Assembly: GCF_010119245.1 (NCBI RefSeq)
Contig: NZ_WNKG01000001.1
Span: 62,001 to 126,000, forward strand
DNA from: Cyclobacterium salsum
GTDB taxonomy: Bacteria; Bacteroidota; Bacteroidia; Cytophagales; Cyclobacteriaceae
Reading direction: 5' to 3'
DNA length: 64,000 nt
A program made the translations under genes and the position numbers. Positions 1 to 9,258 of this stretch are shown here, one piece after another. The notes below the pieces were generated by a model that had not been told where the DNA came from, searched no databases, and saw only the letters and a list, made by a program, of their open reading frames with translations. Every line of letters begins with the position of its first letter. Position 1 is the first letter of the stretch.

Positions 1-3000
1 CTGAATCCCTTTTTCTGGAAATCCCTGTTGATCAACAGGCCGATGCTAATACGCTTATCGAATTGTCTTTTGTGGTAAATCCCGTGGAAGGAACAGTAGA
101 ACCCCGATATGCCTATAACAACGATCCCGCCATTTCCCTGGGTACGATTAATGCCAATGGAGCTATTTTAGAAGCCATTCAGGATTTGTCAAAGCCCTTG
201 GCAATGGGCATTTACGGATCATCTCACGATACTGGAGATAGCTTCATAGGCGTGTGGAATTATTTCAAAGTCAGCGGTGAAATTCCCTACACCATCCGGA
301 CCTTGCGGGATGTGAATCGACTGATAGGCGATCCGGATGTGATGGTCAATCTGGACGAATATTTTGATGATAATGATGGTGTCAACAACCTGACCTATTC
401 TGTTTCCGGAAATACCAATCCAGTGGTCGGTACTCAGATTGAAGACAACCTTCTCCGGATTATGACTCCGAGTGATGAAGTGACAGCCAATCTTACCGTT
501 CGAGCTACTGATACCAACGGGTACTATGTGGAACAATCGTTTGCCGTTACCATAGAACAGGATTTTGAGATTTTGTTACGAATCAATGCAGGAGGTAGCT
601 TGCTCAATGGAGAAGACGGTTCCCCTAACTGGCTGGCCAATAGTGTTACGGGTCCGGAGCAAACCGATTTGTTTTCTGTCTCCGGAGGTAGAAGCGCTAC
701 GAACTCTTTTAGCGCAGACCAGAGACACGAATCGATTCCTGAGTATATATCTGATTCCCGATACGAACAGCTTTTTAACAAGGAAAGGTATGCTACAGAG
801 TCCACCATGGACTACAGCATACCGTTGCCAAATGGAAATTACCTGGTTAATTTGTATATGGGAAATGGTTTCGAAGGTACCTCTACCTTATTAAAACGAT
901 ATTTTGATATTCAAATTGAAGGAGAAACGGTAGCATCTTCCTTTGATATCGTAGAAGCATTTGGTCACCTGATTGGTGGCATGAAACAATATGAAGTATC
1001 TGTCACCGATGGAGAGCTAAACATTTCCTTCCTGAAGCAAAAGGAAAACCCACTTGTGAATGGTATTGAAATTCTAGGGAAGCCAATTCAAATTCCCATT
1101 GAGTATACAGCAATAGAGGATTTGATCAATTTCTCCGGTCACGAATTGGATGGAAGCATGTTTGTGGCAGCTTCGGGTGGGAACGGAAATCTCAAGTACA
1201 CGGCAGAAGGCCTGCCGCCGGGAGTGTATCTGGAACCCACGAATGGAACCATTTACGGAAAAATTGAGGACGGTGCGCTGGCAAATAGTCCATACCGGGT
1301 GACCATCACCGTCGATGACGAGGATGAAATTCATTCAGATGCCGAATCGTTTAATTTCACATGGACCATCAGCCCAGACCTGGTCGATCAGGAATGGTAT
1401 GTAAAAAATGAAAATACTTCCTACACAGGCAGGCATGAAAATAGTTTTGTGCAGGCCGGAGATAAATTTTACCTGATGGGGGGTAGAGAAAGTGCCAAAA
1501 CCATTGATATTTACGATTACGCTAAGGACGAATGGCGTTCGCTGCCGAATATCAATCCACACAGCTTTAATCATTTCCAGGCAATTACCTATGAAGGGCT
1601 AATCTGGATAATGGGAGCTTTTCAAACGAATGACTTTCCTAATGAATTACCCGCCACTCATATCTGGATGTTTGATCCGGTAGCTGAGGAATGGATACAG
1701 GGAGTGGAAATTCCAGAGAGCAGAAGAAGAGGATCAGCCGGTGTAGTGGAACATAGAGGAAAATTTTACATTGTGGGAGGAAACACAGATGGTCATGACG
1801 GTGGTTACGTGCCTTATTTTGACTCCTTTGATCCAAAAACCGGCGAGTGGACCGTCTTGGAAGATGCTCCCAGACCCCGTGATCACTTTTTTGCGACGGT
1901 TATTGGAAGCCGATTATACCTGGCATCCGGAAGGCAATCCGGTGGAGCCGAAGGAACCTTTGCCCCGGCATTACCCGAAGTGGATGTTTATGATTTTAAT
2001 AGTCAAACCTGGAGCACGCTACCGGAAGGACAGAACCTACCCACGCCGAGAGCCGGAGCGATTGTCAATAATTACCTGGATAAATTAATCGTTGCGGGTG
2101 GTGAAGTGGATACGAGCTCTGTTGCTTTGAATACGACGGAAATGTTTGACCCGCTTAGCCAAACCTGGCAAACGTTGAGTTCGCTTAATTTTGCCCGGCA
2201 TGGTACGCAGGGAATTGTGTCAGGAAAAGGACTATATGTGCTGGGTGGATCTCCTACAAAAGGCGGTGGAAATCAAAAGAATATGGAGGTTTTTGGTTTC
2301 GATCAGCCGGGAGGCGAAAAGCTGGTGAAAAGCGAGTTAGTTGTGCCTGATTTGGTTCAATTTAAAAAGGGCCAGCCAAAAGAAATCGAGGTAGCACTTG
2401 AAAACGGAAACACTGGCTTGTGGATTAGGTCTATCAGTCTTACGGGTCCAAATGCGGCGGATTTTCTTGTGTTGGAAGGAGAAACAGTGGAAAATGAATT
2501 TTGGGAGCCTGGTCACCGATTTACCCTATTGTTGGATTACGAAGGGGATGCTTTCGAAGGGGAAGCCAGCCTGGTTATCGAGTGGGGAAAGGGAAGTCAA
2601 ACCATCGTTCAACTTATGGGGGATGGTGAATTTGAGGAAGTATCCCTGTATTACAATTCAGGAACTTCGGACGATGTACAGTTTGAGGGAAATACCTACC
2701 TGGGAGATTTGAATCTTACCAGCATTCACAATGGTGGGTCCGTTCACAGCAATTCAAGCTTGACAACCGAAGACCTTTATAAAACCGAGCGTTTTTCAAC
2801 ACATCTCACCTACGAAGTTCCTGTACCTAATGGAATTTATACCGTGACCACGCACCATTCAGAAACCTGGTTTGGTCAACCGGGTGGTGGTATTGCGGAA
2901 GAAGGGAAACGGGTTTACGATATCGTATTGGAAGGTACGGTTGTCAAAGATAATCTGGATTTATTTGTCGAAAGTAATAATGAACCGATTGCGCTGGTTT

Positions 3001-5630
3001 TTGAAAACATAGAAGTCAACGATGGTGTTCTTCATCTTGATTTGATTGCCTCCAGTAATAATGCTTCCATTTCCGGTTTTTCCATTGTCAATCAGGGCGA
3101 GTTGGGTACGGTCCCGCTCGCATCTATCAAGGCCTCCGTATTGTCTGGTGGGGCACCATTGGAAGTGGATTTCACAAATGATATCAGCAAACCGTCCGAT
3201 TTTACGTTCTTTTGGGATTTTGGAGATGGAAACTTCTCAGCAGAACAAAATCCTACACATGTTTTCGAAACGCCAGGTGAATACCAGGTGAGCTTGACGG
3301 TGTACAATGGATCTGGGGATCAGGCAACCGACCAGGCTACTGTATCGGTTTTAAACCCGAATGCTTTTTCCTTGCATGTTAATGGGGGCAGCAATAATGC
3401 CACCAGCTACAATGGAGCGGAATTTCTGGGAGAAAATAATGCTGAAATTAGTTTTTCTACTTCCAACACGCATAGTTACAGTGCTGCCGGAGATCCTACC
3501 CTTTTTCTAACCGAGAGGTATGGAGGGGATTTCGAGTATAGCGTTCCGGTCTCGGATGGCGTGTATACGGTTAAGACTTATCACAATGAGCTGTGGTTTG
3601 GTCAAAAAGGACCCGCAAGTAGTACCGGTCAACGGGTATACGATATCTTTTTGGAAGGAGAGGTAGTCAGGGAAAATTTTGATCTTTTTGTAGCGAATGA
3701 GGACCAACCGGTCACACTAACCCACGAAAATGTGGTGGTTACTGACGGTGTGTTGAATATTCGACTGGTGGCTTCCACCAACAATGCCTCGATTTCAGGA
3801 TTTTCCATCATCGCGGAAGAAGGCGGGGATACCATGCCGGTTGCCCTTTTGGATGCAAGTGATCAAACGGGTGTGGTACCGCTAACGGTAGCCTTTACGG
3901 GAAGCAATTCTATTGGTCAGGGATCCTTGCAATATGCCTGGGATTTTGGTGACGGTCAGGTTTCCAACGAGGCAGATCCGGTTTATACTTACAATAATGC
4001 AGGGACGTATACAGCACGTCTAACGGTTACCGACGAAGCAGGTAACCAGGATATGTCGGAAGTGATCATACAGGTAAATGAAGTTCAAACCCAACCGGAT
4101 TTCGCCTTAAGTGTAAATTCAGGAACGAATAATTCTGTTAATTACCTGGACAAAGATTTTCTCGGGGAAAATAGCTCAGGAGTAACCTATTCCAACTCTT
4201 CTACCCATAGTAATAGTAGTGCGGGCGATCCAACGCTGTTTTTAACGGAAAGATTTGGTGGAAACTTCTCGTATGATATTCCTGTCGAAAATGGGTTCTA
4301 TGAGGTAAAAACCTATCACAATGAATTGTGGTTTGGTAAAAATGGCCCTGAAGCAACCGCCGGACAGCGGGTATATTCGATTCTTTTGGAAGGGGAAACC
4401 GTGAAAGAGAATTTGGATTTGTTTGCGGAATACAACAATCAGCCTACCGAGTTAACATTCGAAGCCATCGAAGTGCGTGATGGGGTCCTAACCATCAATC
4501 TGGTGGCCCTGGAAAATAATGCCTCCATCACTGGATTCTCTATTCGATCGCTTTCAGAAGGATCCCTTCCTCCTCAGGCGGTTATTCTTGCGAGCGATAC
4601 CGAAGGTGTTGCTCCATTGGAAGTCGCTTTCAATGGATCCGGTTCCAGTGGAGAGACCGCACTGGTTTACTCCTGGGATTTTGGAGACGGAGCCAGCAGT
4701 CAGGAAGCGAATCCCGTACATGAATATACCGTTGCCGGCACCTATCAGGCTCAACTGACAGTTACGGATGAAAATGGGAACAACAATTCGGAACAGATCA
4801 GCATTGATGTTTGGGAAGAAGCACCTTCCTGGTCCTTGAGTCTGAACACAGGCACCACTACTTCGGTCACCTATGAAGACCGGGATTTTATCGGGGATGA
4901 GAACTATCCGGACTACTACTCCAGTAATAATACCTTTAAAAGCACTTCTGCTTCCAGTATCCAACTTTTCCAAACAGAGCGTTTTAGCCAAAATTTGGCT
5001 TATAGCATACCGGTTGAAAATGGTACCTACCGGGTGCATACGTATCATAATGAGCTTTGGTATGGAAAGGCGGGTCCTGAGGCTGGCCCGGGTAAGCGTG
5101 TGTTTGATATCCTACTTGAAGGACAGCTGGTAAAGGATGATTTTGATATTTTCGTTGAAAGTAACAATCTGCCCACTGAACTCGTCTTCGAAAATGTAGA
5201 AGTGGTGGATGGCACACTTAGTCTGAATCTGATCGCTTCTGAAAACAATGCCAATATCTCGGGTATCGTTATAGAACGTGTCGACGCAAAAGAGGCTATT
5301 CAAGGCAGTTCATCGAAATTAATTGTCCATACTGATTCCGATAAAGAGATGGAATCCTATTATCCCGAATCGTCCAGCTTGCCGACGGTAAAGCTGTATC
5401 CAAACCCAGCAACTTCTGAGGCATTTGTTAGTATGGAAGGTGGTATTCCGTTGGACTGGATCGGAATTTATACCTTAAGCGGACAGCAAGTAATGTTGTT
5501 GAATGTACGGGATAATAATCAACCGGAATATGCACTGCCGGTAGACCGTTTGGAGCAAGGCGTTTATCTGATTCGGTTGATTTCCAGAGGCGGAGAAACC
5601 GTTCAGGTAAGGTTGATTGTGAATCGATAG
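1..5630 (+). CDS. Giant secreted Kelch/malectin/PKD protein with T9SS sorting domain (5' end outside window)
   Basis: The reading frame is open from base 3 to the stop at 5630, so the true start lies upstream; the first start-like codon inside (TTG at 63) is not a credible start. Domains, by nucleotide: cadherin-like segment (about 340-560), malectin-like (560-1080), Ig-like (1090-1350), Kelch/galactose-oxidase-type propeller with repeated GG-motif blades (1395-2310), an Ig/choice-of-anchor-like stretch (2325-2620), then malectin-PKD units from 2635 to 5275. The three PKD domains carry the WDFGDG signature. The last ~80 residues (from 5390) hold the YPNPA motif and a C-terminal beta-rich segment typical of type A T9SS sorting domains, so the protein is probably exported by T9SS and cell-surface attached or released. 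Malectin and Kelch modules suggest carbohydrate binding, but no catalytic domain is visible in this part. The upstream part could hold one. Confidence 0.9.
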   Translation, partial: ESLFLEIPVDQQADANTLIELSFVVNPVEGTVEPRYAYNNDPAISLGTINANGAILEAIQDLSKPLAMGIYGSSHDTGDSFIGVWNYFKVSGEIPYTIRTLRDVNRLIGDPDVMVNLDEYFDDNDGVNNLTYSVSGNTNPVVGTQIEDNLLRIMTPSDEVTANLTVRATDTNGYYVEQSFAVTIEQDFEILLRINAGGSLLNGEDGSPNWLANSVTGPEQTDLFSVSGGRSATNSFSADQRHESIPEYISDSRYEQLFNKERYATESTMDYSIPLPNGNYLVNLYMGNGFEGTSTLLKRYFDIQIEGETVASSFDIVEAFGHLIGGMKQYEVSVTDGELNISFLKQKENPLVNGIEILGKPIQIPIEYTAIEDLINFSGHELDGSMFVAASGGNGNLKYTAEGLPPGVYLEPTNGTIYGKIEDGALANSPYRVTITVDDEDEIHSDAESFNFTWTISPDLVDQEWYVKNENTSYTGRHENSFVQAGDKFYLMGGRESAKTIDIYDYAKDEWRSLPNINPHSFNHFQAITYEGLIWIMGAFQTNDFPNELPATHIWMFDPVAEEWIQGVEIPESRRRGSAGVVEHRGKFYIVGGNTDGHDGGYVPYFDSFDPKTGEWTVLEDAPRPRDHFFATVIGSRLYLASGRQSGGAEGTFAPALPEVDVYDFNSQTWSTLPEGQNLPTPRAGAIVNNYLDKLIVAGGEVDTSSVALNTTEMFDPLSQTWQTLSSLNFARHGTQGIVSGKGLYVLGGSPTKGGGNQKNMEVFGFDQPGGEKLVKSELVVPDLVQFKKGQPKEIEVALENGNTGLWIRSISLTGPNAADFLVLEGETVENEFWEPGHRFTLLLDYEGDAFEGEASLVIEWGKGSQTIVQLMGDGEFEEVSLYYNSGTSDDVQFEGNTYLGDLNLTSIHNGGSVHSNSSLTTEDLYKTERFSTHLTYEVPVPNGIYTVTTHHSETWFGQPGGGIAEEGKRVYDIVLEGTVVKDNLDLFVESNNEPIALVFENIEVNDGVLHLDLIASSNNASISGFSIVNQGELGTVPLASIKASVLSGGAPLEVDFTNDISKPSDFTFFWDFGDGNFSAEQNPTHVFETPGEYQVSLTVYNGSGDQATDQATVSVLNPNAFSLHVNGGSNNATSYNGAEFLGENNAEISFSTSNTHSYSAAGDPTLFLTERYGGDFEYSVPVSDGVYTVKTYHNELWFGQKGPASSTGQRVYDIFLEGEVVRENFDLFVANEDQPVTLTHENVVVTDGVLNIRLVASTNNASISGFSIIAEEGGDTMPVALLDASDQTGVVPLTVAFTGSNSIGQGSLQYAWDFGDGQVSNEADPVYTYNNAGTYTARLTVTDEAGNQDMSEVIIQVNEVQTQPDFALSVNSGTNNSVNYLDKDFLGENSSGVTYSNSSTHSNSSAGDPTLFLTERFGGNFSYDIPVENGFYEVKTYHNELWFGKNGPEATAGQRVYSILLEGETVKENLDLFAEYNNQPTELTFEAIEVRDGVLTINLVALENNASITGFSIRSLSEGSLPPQAVILASDTEGVAPLEVAFNGSGSSGETALVYSWDFGDGASSQEANPVHEYTVAGTYQAQLTVTDENGNNNSEQISIDVWEEAPSWSLSLNTGTTTSVTYEDRDFIGDENYPDYYSSNNTFKSTSASSIQLFQTERFSQNLAYSIPVENGTYRVHTYHNELWYGKAGPEAGPGKRVFDILLEGQLVKDDFDIFVESNNLPTELVFENVEVVDGTLSLNLIASENNANISGIVIERVDAKEAIQGSSSKLIVHTDSDKEMESYYPESSSLPTVKLYPNPATSEAFVSMEGGIPLDWIGIYTLSGQQVMLLNVRDNNQPEYALPVDRLEQGVYLIRLISRGGETVQVRLIVNR
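2635..5275 (+). repeat. Intragenic ~730-bp malectin-PKD tandem repeats
   Basis: Four malectin-like modules begin near 2635, 3363, 4100 and 4828, separated by three PKD domains whose WDFGDG codons lie near 3215, 3940 and 4670. The period is about 730 bp. Each malectin copy repeats a TERF/TERYG segment, a YHNE-W-FG or YHNELWYG segment, an RV-DI-LEG segment and an NNASISGF-type end. The repeat is diverged rather than identical, which argues for an old module expansion. Confidence 0.85.
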
Positions 5631-5682
5631 TAAGTTTAGGCAAAAAAAATTCCCGTTCGGGATTACGGAATTCAAAAACTGA

Positions 5683-5729
5683 CCTCCTCCCAGCCCCCTC
5701 CTGTTTCTAGGAGGGGGAGACAGGGGGTG
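5683..5729. repeat. GC-rich REP-like extragenic palindrome
   Basis: A perfect 9-bp inverted repeat, CCCCCTCCT (5694-5702) and AGGAGGGGG (5709-5717) with loop GTTTCT, is flanked by further partly complementary pyrimidine and purine tracts (CTCCTCCCAG and AGACAGGGGGTGG). It sits just after a stop codon in an otherwise AT-rich spacer. Similar GC-rich palindromes are common extragenic repeats in Bacteroidota; whether this one recurs in the genome cannot be seen here. Confidence 0.55.
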
Positions 5730-5992
5730 GTAAAAAACGGTATCGGTAGATTTTACATTAATAAATCACGGAAATTGGGATGAATTGACCCGTGCTGAAA
5801 AAATTTTACAGGTTTAATTTTTATTCATTGTTAGTCCTACCACATATTTACAGAAATCAGTTAGCGTATAAATGGTATAGATACGAAAAAATCCCTCCCT
5901 ACTTTGGTCGGGACAGGCTCTTCTCCCTCCGTCCGATTACATTACCATTTCAGCAAAATCACAAAAAACGGAATGCTGTTGTCCGAGAGGGC

Positions 5993-6027
5993 AAAAAAAA
6001 ACCTGGTCAAGAGACCAGGTTTTTTTA
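5993..6027. terminator. Bidirectional intrinsic terminator
   Basis: An 8-bp perfect stem ACCTGGTC (6001-6008) and GACCAGGT (6013-6020) with loop AAGA is flanked by a run of A on the left and T on the right, so it can work in both directions. It most likely ends the minus-strand tRNA-Glu transcript and blocks read-through from the upstream giant gene. Confidence 0.8.
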
Positions 6028-6094
6028 TTCACTTTAACCACTAACAACCACAAATAACATTCACCTGTCTAGGACAGATAAACCCTATTTGTTG

Positions 6095-6166
6095 TAGTCC
6101 GTACGGGAATCGAACCCGTGTTTCATCCGTGAAAGGGATGCGTCCTAACCCCTAGACGAACGGACC
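6095..6166 (-). tRNA. tRNA-Glu (anticodon TTC), downstream copy
   Basis: On the minus strand a 72-nt cloverleaf is visible: acceptor stem GGTCCGT pairing with ACGGACT, a D-arm in CGTCTAGGGGTTAGGACG, anticodon loop CTTTCAC giving anticodon TTC, and a T-arm with GGTTCGATTCC. The CCA end is not encoded directly after the discriminator. It is the second gene of a tandem pair with identical tRNA sequence. Confidence 0.96.
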
Positions 6167-6196
6167 CTTACAAAGAAAAGAACAGTAATAAATTTG

Positions 6197-6268
6197 TAGT
6201 CCGTACGGGAATCGAACCCGTGTTTCATCCGTGAAAGGGATGCGTCCTAACCCCTAGACGAACGGACC
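6197..6268 (-). tRNA. tRNA-Glu (anticodon TTC), promoter-proximal copy
   Basis: This 72-nt gene is identical to the copy at 6095-6166, with the same acceptor stem, TTC anticodon and T-arm. The two are separated by 30 bp and read from the same minus-strand promoter at 6307-6338. Two identical copies in tandem suggest demand-driven gene dosage or a recent local duplication. Confidence 0.96.
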
Positions 6269-6306
6269 ATTTTATCAAAGAATTAGCTCTTTCCTAAAAG
6301 GTGTTG

Positions 6307-6338
6307 CAAATATAGGGCCTTTCAATAATAAACCAAAA
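6307..6338 (-). promoter_or_regulatory. Bacteroidota-type promoter of the tRNA-Glu pair
   Basis: Read on the minus strand there is TTTG (complement of 6334-6337), a 19-bp spacer, and TATATTTG (complement of 6307-6314), matching the -33 TTTG and -7 TAnnTTTG consensus of the Bacteroidota housekeeping sigma factor. Transcription should start near 6300, about 30 bp before the first tRNA. Confidence 0.7.
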
Positions 6339-6391
6339 CCCACCAAATAATTATTCGGTGAAGAACGGTCAATCCTTTGAAAATTAGCGAT

Positions 6392-6399
6392 TAAATTTG
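6392..6399 (+). promoter_or_regulatory. Candidate -7 element upstream of the peroxiredoxin
   Basis: TAAATTTG matches the TAnnTTTG -7 consensus and lies about 95 bp before the peroxiredoxin start. I do not see a well-spaced TTTG -33 box, so this is a weak call. Confidence 0.3.
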
Positions 6400-6492
6400 A
6401 ATTTCTTTAAAAAAGGTACGATTCAACAAACTTTTTTTCACCAGCTACCGTTTTCCTACTAAACCTATAGAATAATTTAAATTTATATAATT

Positions 6493-7128
6493 ATGTCATT
6501 ACGATTAGGAGATATTGCACCGGATTTTACCGCAGATTCCTCGGTAGGTAAAATCAATTTTCATGAGTATTTGGGCGATAGCTGGGGGATTCTTTTTTCT
6601 CATCCGGCTGACTATACGCCGGTTTGCACCACTGAACTTGGTGCGGCAGCTAAGTTAAAAGATGAATTTGATAAAAGGAATGTCAAAATGCTGGCATTAA
6701 GTGTAGACGGTGTTGAAAGTCATAAATCCTGGATAAATGACATCAATGAAACCCAGCATACAACGGTGAATTTTCCCATCATTGCCGACGAGGATAAAAA
6801 GGTATCTGAACTGTACGACATGATCCACCCAAATTCCAACGAGAATTTTACGGTTCGTTCGGTTTTTATTATCGGGAATGATAAGAAAATCAAATTGATC
6901 ATCACGTATCCGGCCAGTACGGGTAGAAATTTTGACGAATTGCTTCGGGTGATCGACTCCTTACAACTTACAGCCAATTACAGTGTGGCAACCCCCGCCA
7001 ACTGGAAGCATGGCGAGGATGTGGTCATTGCTCCGGCCATCAAAAATGAGGACATTCCAGCCAAATTCCCAAAAGGACATAAGGAAATCAAACCCTATCT
7101 GAGGACTACTCCTCAACCCAATCTCTAG
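6493..7128 (+). CDS. 1-Cys peroxiredoxin (Prx6 family)
   Basis: The 211-residue cytoplasmic protein reduces hydrogen and organic peroxides. The peroxidatic cysteine is Cys45 in the conserved PVCTTE motif, preceded by HPADYTP; the usual AhpC-type resolving cysteine motif is absent, and the long C-terminal arm with the FPKGHKEIKPYLR segment is typical of the Prx6 group. Length agrees with the family. It is a single-gene unit: a candidate -7 box lies at 6392 and a strong terminator follows at 7135-7165. No peroxide regulator gene is adjacent. Confidence 0.93.
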   Translation: MSLRLGDIAPDFTADSSVGKINFHEYLGDSWGILFSHPADYTPVCTTELGAAAKLKDEFDKRNVKMLALSVDGVESHKSWINDINETQHTTVNFPIIADEDKKVSELYDMIHPNSNENFTVRSVFIIGNDKKIKLIITYPASTGRNFDELLRVIDSLQLTANYSVATPANWKHGEDVVIAPAIKNEDIPAKFPKGHKEIKPYLRTTPQPNL

Positions 7129-7134
7129 TCAGGT

Positions 7135-7165
7135 AAAAAAGGATGATCAATATCATCCTTTTTTA
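7135..7165 (+). terminator. Intrinsic terminator after the peroxiredoxin
   Basis: GGATGAT (7141-7147), loop CAAT, ATCATCC (7152-7158) form a perfect 7-bp stem followed by a T-rich run and preceded by an A run, so it may act in both directions. Confidence 0.8.
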
Positions 7166-7327
7166 TTTTCCCCCTATACTTAAGGATAATGCCATTTTTC
7201 GAAGTCCTTGCGTCTGCACCGTTTTGATGATATCAAATCAGTTTTTAATTTCTATTTCTGCTACGGGAAAAATCATTACTTTAGAACTTTTATTTTCCAA
7301 CTGAGTTGTTCACTGATACAATAGCAC

Positions 7328-8401
7328 ATGATTAGTAGTATTATCAAAGGATCCGGAAGTTATTTGCCTGCTATTACCGTTCTTAACGAAGATTTTTTAT
7401 CTCGGGAATTTTACGACGCCAATGGCGAAAGGCTTGCGAAACCGAATTCAGACATTGTAGCTACCCTTCAAAAAATTACGGAAATCAAGGAAAGAAGGTA
7501 TCTCGAAGATCATCTGATGACTTCCGATATGGGCTACCTAGCAGCGAAAAGGGCGCTTGAAACCTCCTCTATTGATGGTGAATCGCTGGATTACATCATT
7601 GTGGCACATAATTTTGGAGATATTCGAAGCGACAATATCCGTATTGATACCTGTCCGACCATTGCGGCCAGGGTCAAGCACAAGCTTGGCATTGCCAACC
7701 CCTACACCGTTGCTTATGATTTACCATTTGGTTGTCCCGGATGGCTGCAGGGGGTGATTCAGGCCAATTACTACCTTCAATCGGGAGATGCCAAACGGGT
7801 CATGGTAATTGGAGCCGAAAATCTGTCCCGAATATCCGACCCCCACGATATGGATAGCATGATTTTTTCAGACGGTGCAGGTGCGGTGATCCTAGAGGCT
7901 TCTGAAACGCCACAAAAGACGGGGATTCTATCCCATTTAACCCGGTCAGATACCCTGGATCATGCCCATTTGCTCAGTATGGGGCCCTCTTATAAGCCGG
8001 ATTATCCGGAGGACACCTTGTTCCTGAAAATGAATGGGAGAAAACTATACGAGTACGCAATCAAAACGGTTCCTCCTACCTTAAAAGCATGTATTGATCG
8101 CTCAGGAGTTCCTCTTGAAAAGATCAAAAAAGTACTGATTCACCAGGCCAATGCCAAAATGGATCATAACATTCTGGAGCGTTTATTTCAATTGTACCAG
8201 CAGACAGAAATACCGGCAGATCTTATGCCGATGAGCATTCAGAAATTTGGGAACAATTCGGTGGCGACGGTGCCTATCTTATACGATTTGGTGGCCAAAG
8301 GTGAAATGAAAAACCATCGGTTTGTTTCCGGAGAGTATGCATTATTTGCTTCGGTAGGAGCCGGTATGAATATTAATGCGATGGTATATCGCCACCCCTA
8401 A
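7328..8401 (+). CDS. 3-oxoacyl-ACP synthase III-like (KAS III/FabH superfamily)
   Basis: The 357-residue thiolase-fold enzyme would condense an acyl-CoA starter with malonyl-ACP or carry out a related Claisen condensation. The catalytic triad is visible: Cys136 in FGCPGW, His272 in IHQAN and Asn309 in GNNSVA. The protein is somewhat longer than E. coli FabH (about 317) and the cysteine context (GCPGW rather than ACAG) is divergent, so it may be a secondary FabH paralogue rather than the housekeeping enzyme. It precedes the fuconolactonase-like gene by 15 bp, suggesting a shared transcript although no shared pathway is obvious. Confidence 0.85.
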   Translation: MISSIIKGSGSYLPAITVLNEDFLSREFYDANGERLAKPNSDIVATLQKITEIKERRYLEDHLMTSDMGYLAAKRALETSSIDGESLDYIIVAHNFGDIRSDNIRIDTCPTIAARVKHKLGIANPYTVAYDLPFGCPGWLQGVIQANYYLQSGDAKRVMVIGAENLSRISDPHDMDSMIFSDGAGAVILEASETPQKTGILSHLTRSDTLDHAHLLSMGPSYKPDYPEDTLFLKMNGRKLYEYAIKTVPPTLKACIDRSGVPLEKIKKVLIHQANAKMDHNILERLFQLYQQTEIPADLMPMSIQKFGNNSVATVPILYDLVAKGEMKNHRFVSGEYALFASVGAGMNINAMVYRHP

Positions 8402-8416
8402 TTAAACATGTAAGCT

Positions 8417-9247
8417 ATGGAAAAAATCGATTCCCATCAGCATTTCTGGCACTACGAATCCAAACGGTATCCCTGGATAGAGGAGGATTTGGAGTTGTTA
8501 GCCAATGATTTTCTTCCCGATCAGTTGCATTCCCTTATGCAGGCGAATCAGGTAGTCGGTACCGTTGCGGTCCAGGCTGCACCTGACGAAGCGGAAAACC
8601 AGTTTCTACTAGATCTGGCAGAAAAATTCCCCTTTATCTTAGGCGTGGTTGGTTGGATCGATTTGACTTCTGACCATTTGACAGATCGATTACATGCCTA
8701 TCAGCCCTTTTCCAAATTGAAAGGCTTTCGGCACCTGCTGCAGGACGAGACCGATCCGAATTTTATATTAAAGCCAGCTTTTCAGCGGGGATTGGCAAAA
8801 ATCTTTGAGGCTGGATACAGTTACGACCTGCTGGTATTTCCGCACCAACTGGACGGGGTCCTCCAAACGGTAAAAAATTTTTCGAAGGGAAGGTTCGTAT
8901 TGGATCACCTGGCGAAGCCCTCCATTCAGAAGCAAGAACTAAGCAGCTGGAAAGATAAGATCACGGAACTCGGCCGGTATCCCCAGGTATCCTGCAAAGT
9001 TTCCGGCATGGTGACGGAAGCGGATTGGCAGAACTGGGAGAAATCCGACTTCTATCCCTATTTGGATGTAGTAATGGAAGCGTTTGGGGAGGACCGAATA
9101 CTGTTCGGGTCCGACTGGCCGGTTTGTACGCTAGCTGCTTCCTACGGAGAGGTTTGCGGAATTTTGGAATCCTATTTACAGGGGAAACCGGAAGGCCTTC
9201 AACATAACGTTTGGTATGAAAATGCCCGGCGGTTTTACAGACTTTAA
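8417..9247 (+). CDS. Amidohydrolase family 2, L-fuconolactonase-like
   Basis: This 276-residue TIM-barrel hydrolase starts with the DSHQHFW metal-binding motif and has the YPWI segment and the C-terminal LFGSDWPVC motif that carries the catalytic Asp. These features match the COG3618 group, which contains L-fucono-1,5-lactonase and L-rhamnono-lactonase. It likely opens a sugar lactone to the aldonic acid. The next gene, 11 bp downstream, is a rhamnose mutarotase-like protein, which supports a deoxy-sugar role. Exact substrate is not determinable from sequence. Confidence 0.87.
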   Translation: MEKIDSHQHFWHYESKRYPWIEEDLELLANDFLPDQLHSLMQANQVVGTVAVQAAPDEAENQFLLDLAEKFPFILGVVGWIDLTSDHLTDRLHAYQPFSKLKGFRHLLQDETDPNFILKPAFQRGLAKIFEAGYSYDLLVFPHQLDGVLQTVKNFSKGRFVLDHLAKPSIQKQELSSWKDKITELGRYPQVSCKVSGMVTEADWQNWEKSDFYPYLDVVMEAFGEDRILFGSDWPVCTLAASYGEVCGILESYLQGKPEGLQHNVWYENARRFYRL

Positions 9248-9258
9248 CACAGAATCAC

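Larger units (their letters stand above)
5631..6094. other. Intergenic region without a credible gene
   Basis: This 464-bp stretch holds the GC-rich palindrome at 5683-5729 and the terminator at 5993-6027, both listed separately. An 81-codon frame at 5792-6037 runs into the terminator hairpin and has a low-complexity, basic translation with no recognisable domain; I do not call it. The segment around 5890-5920 is pyrimidine-rich and could be a second degenerate extragenic repeat, but I see no pairing partner. Confidence 0.6.

Noticed and set aside
4554-5048. 164-codon open frame on the minus strand
   Set aside because: It is antisense to the malectin-PKD repeats of the giant secreted protein and repeats with them, so it is a shadow frame.
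5792-6037. 81-codon open frame in the first intergenic region
   Set aside because: It runs through the terminator hairpin, has low-complexity basic translation and no start context or domain.
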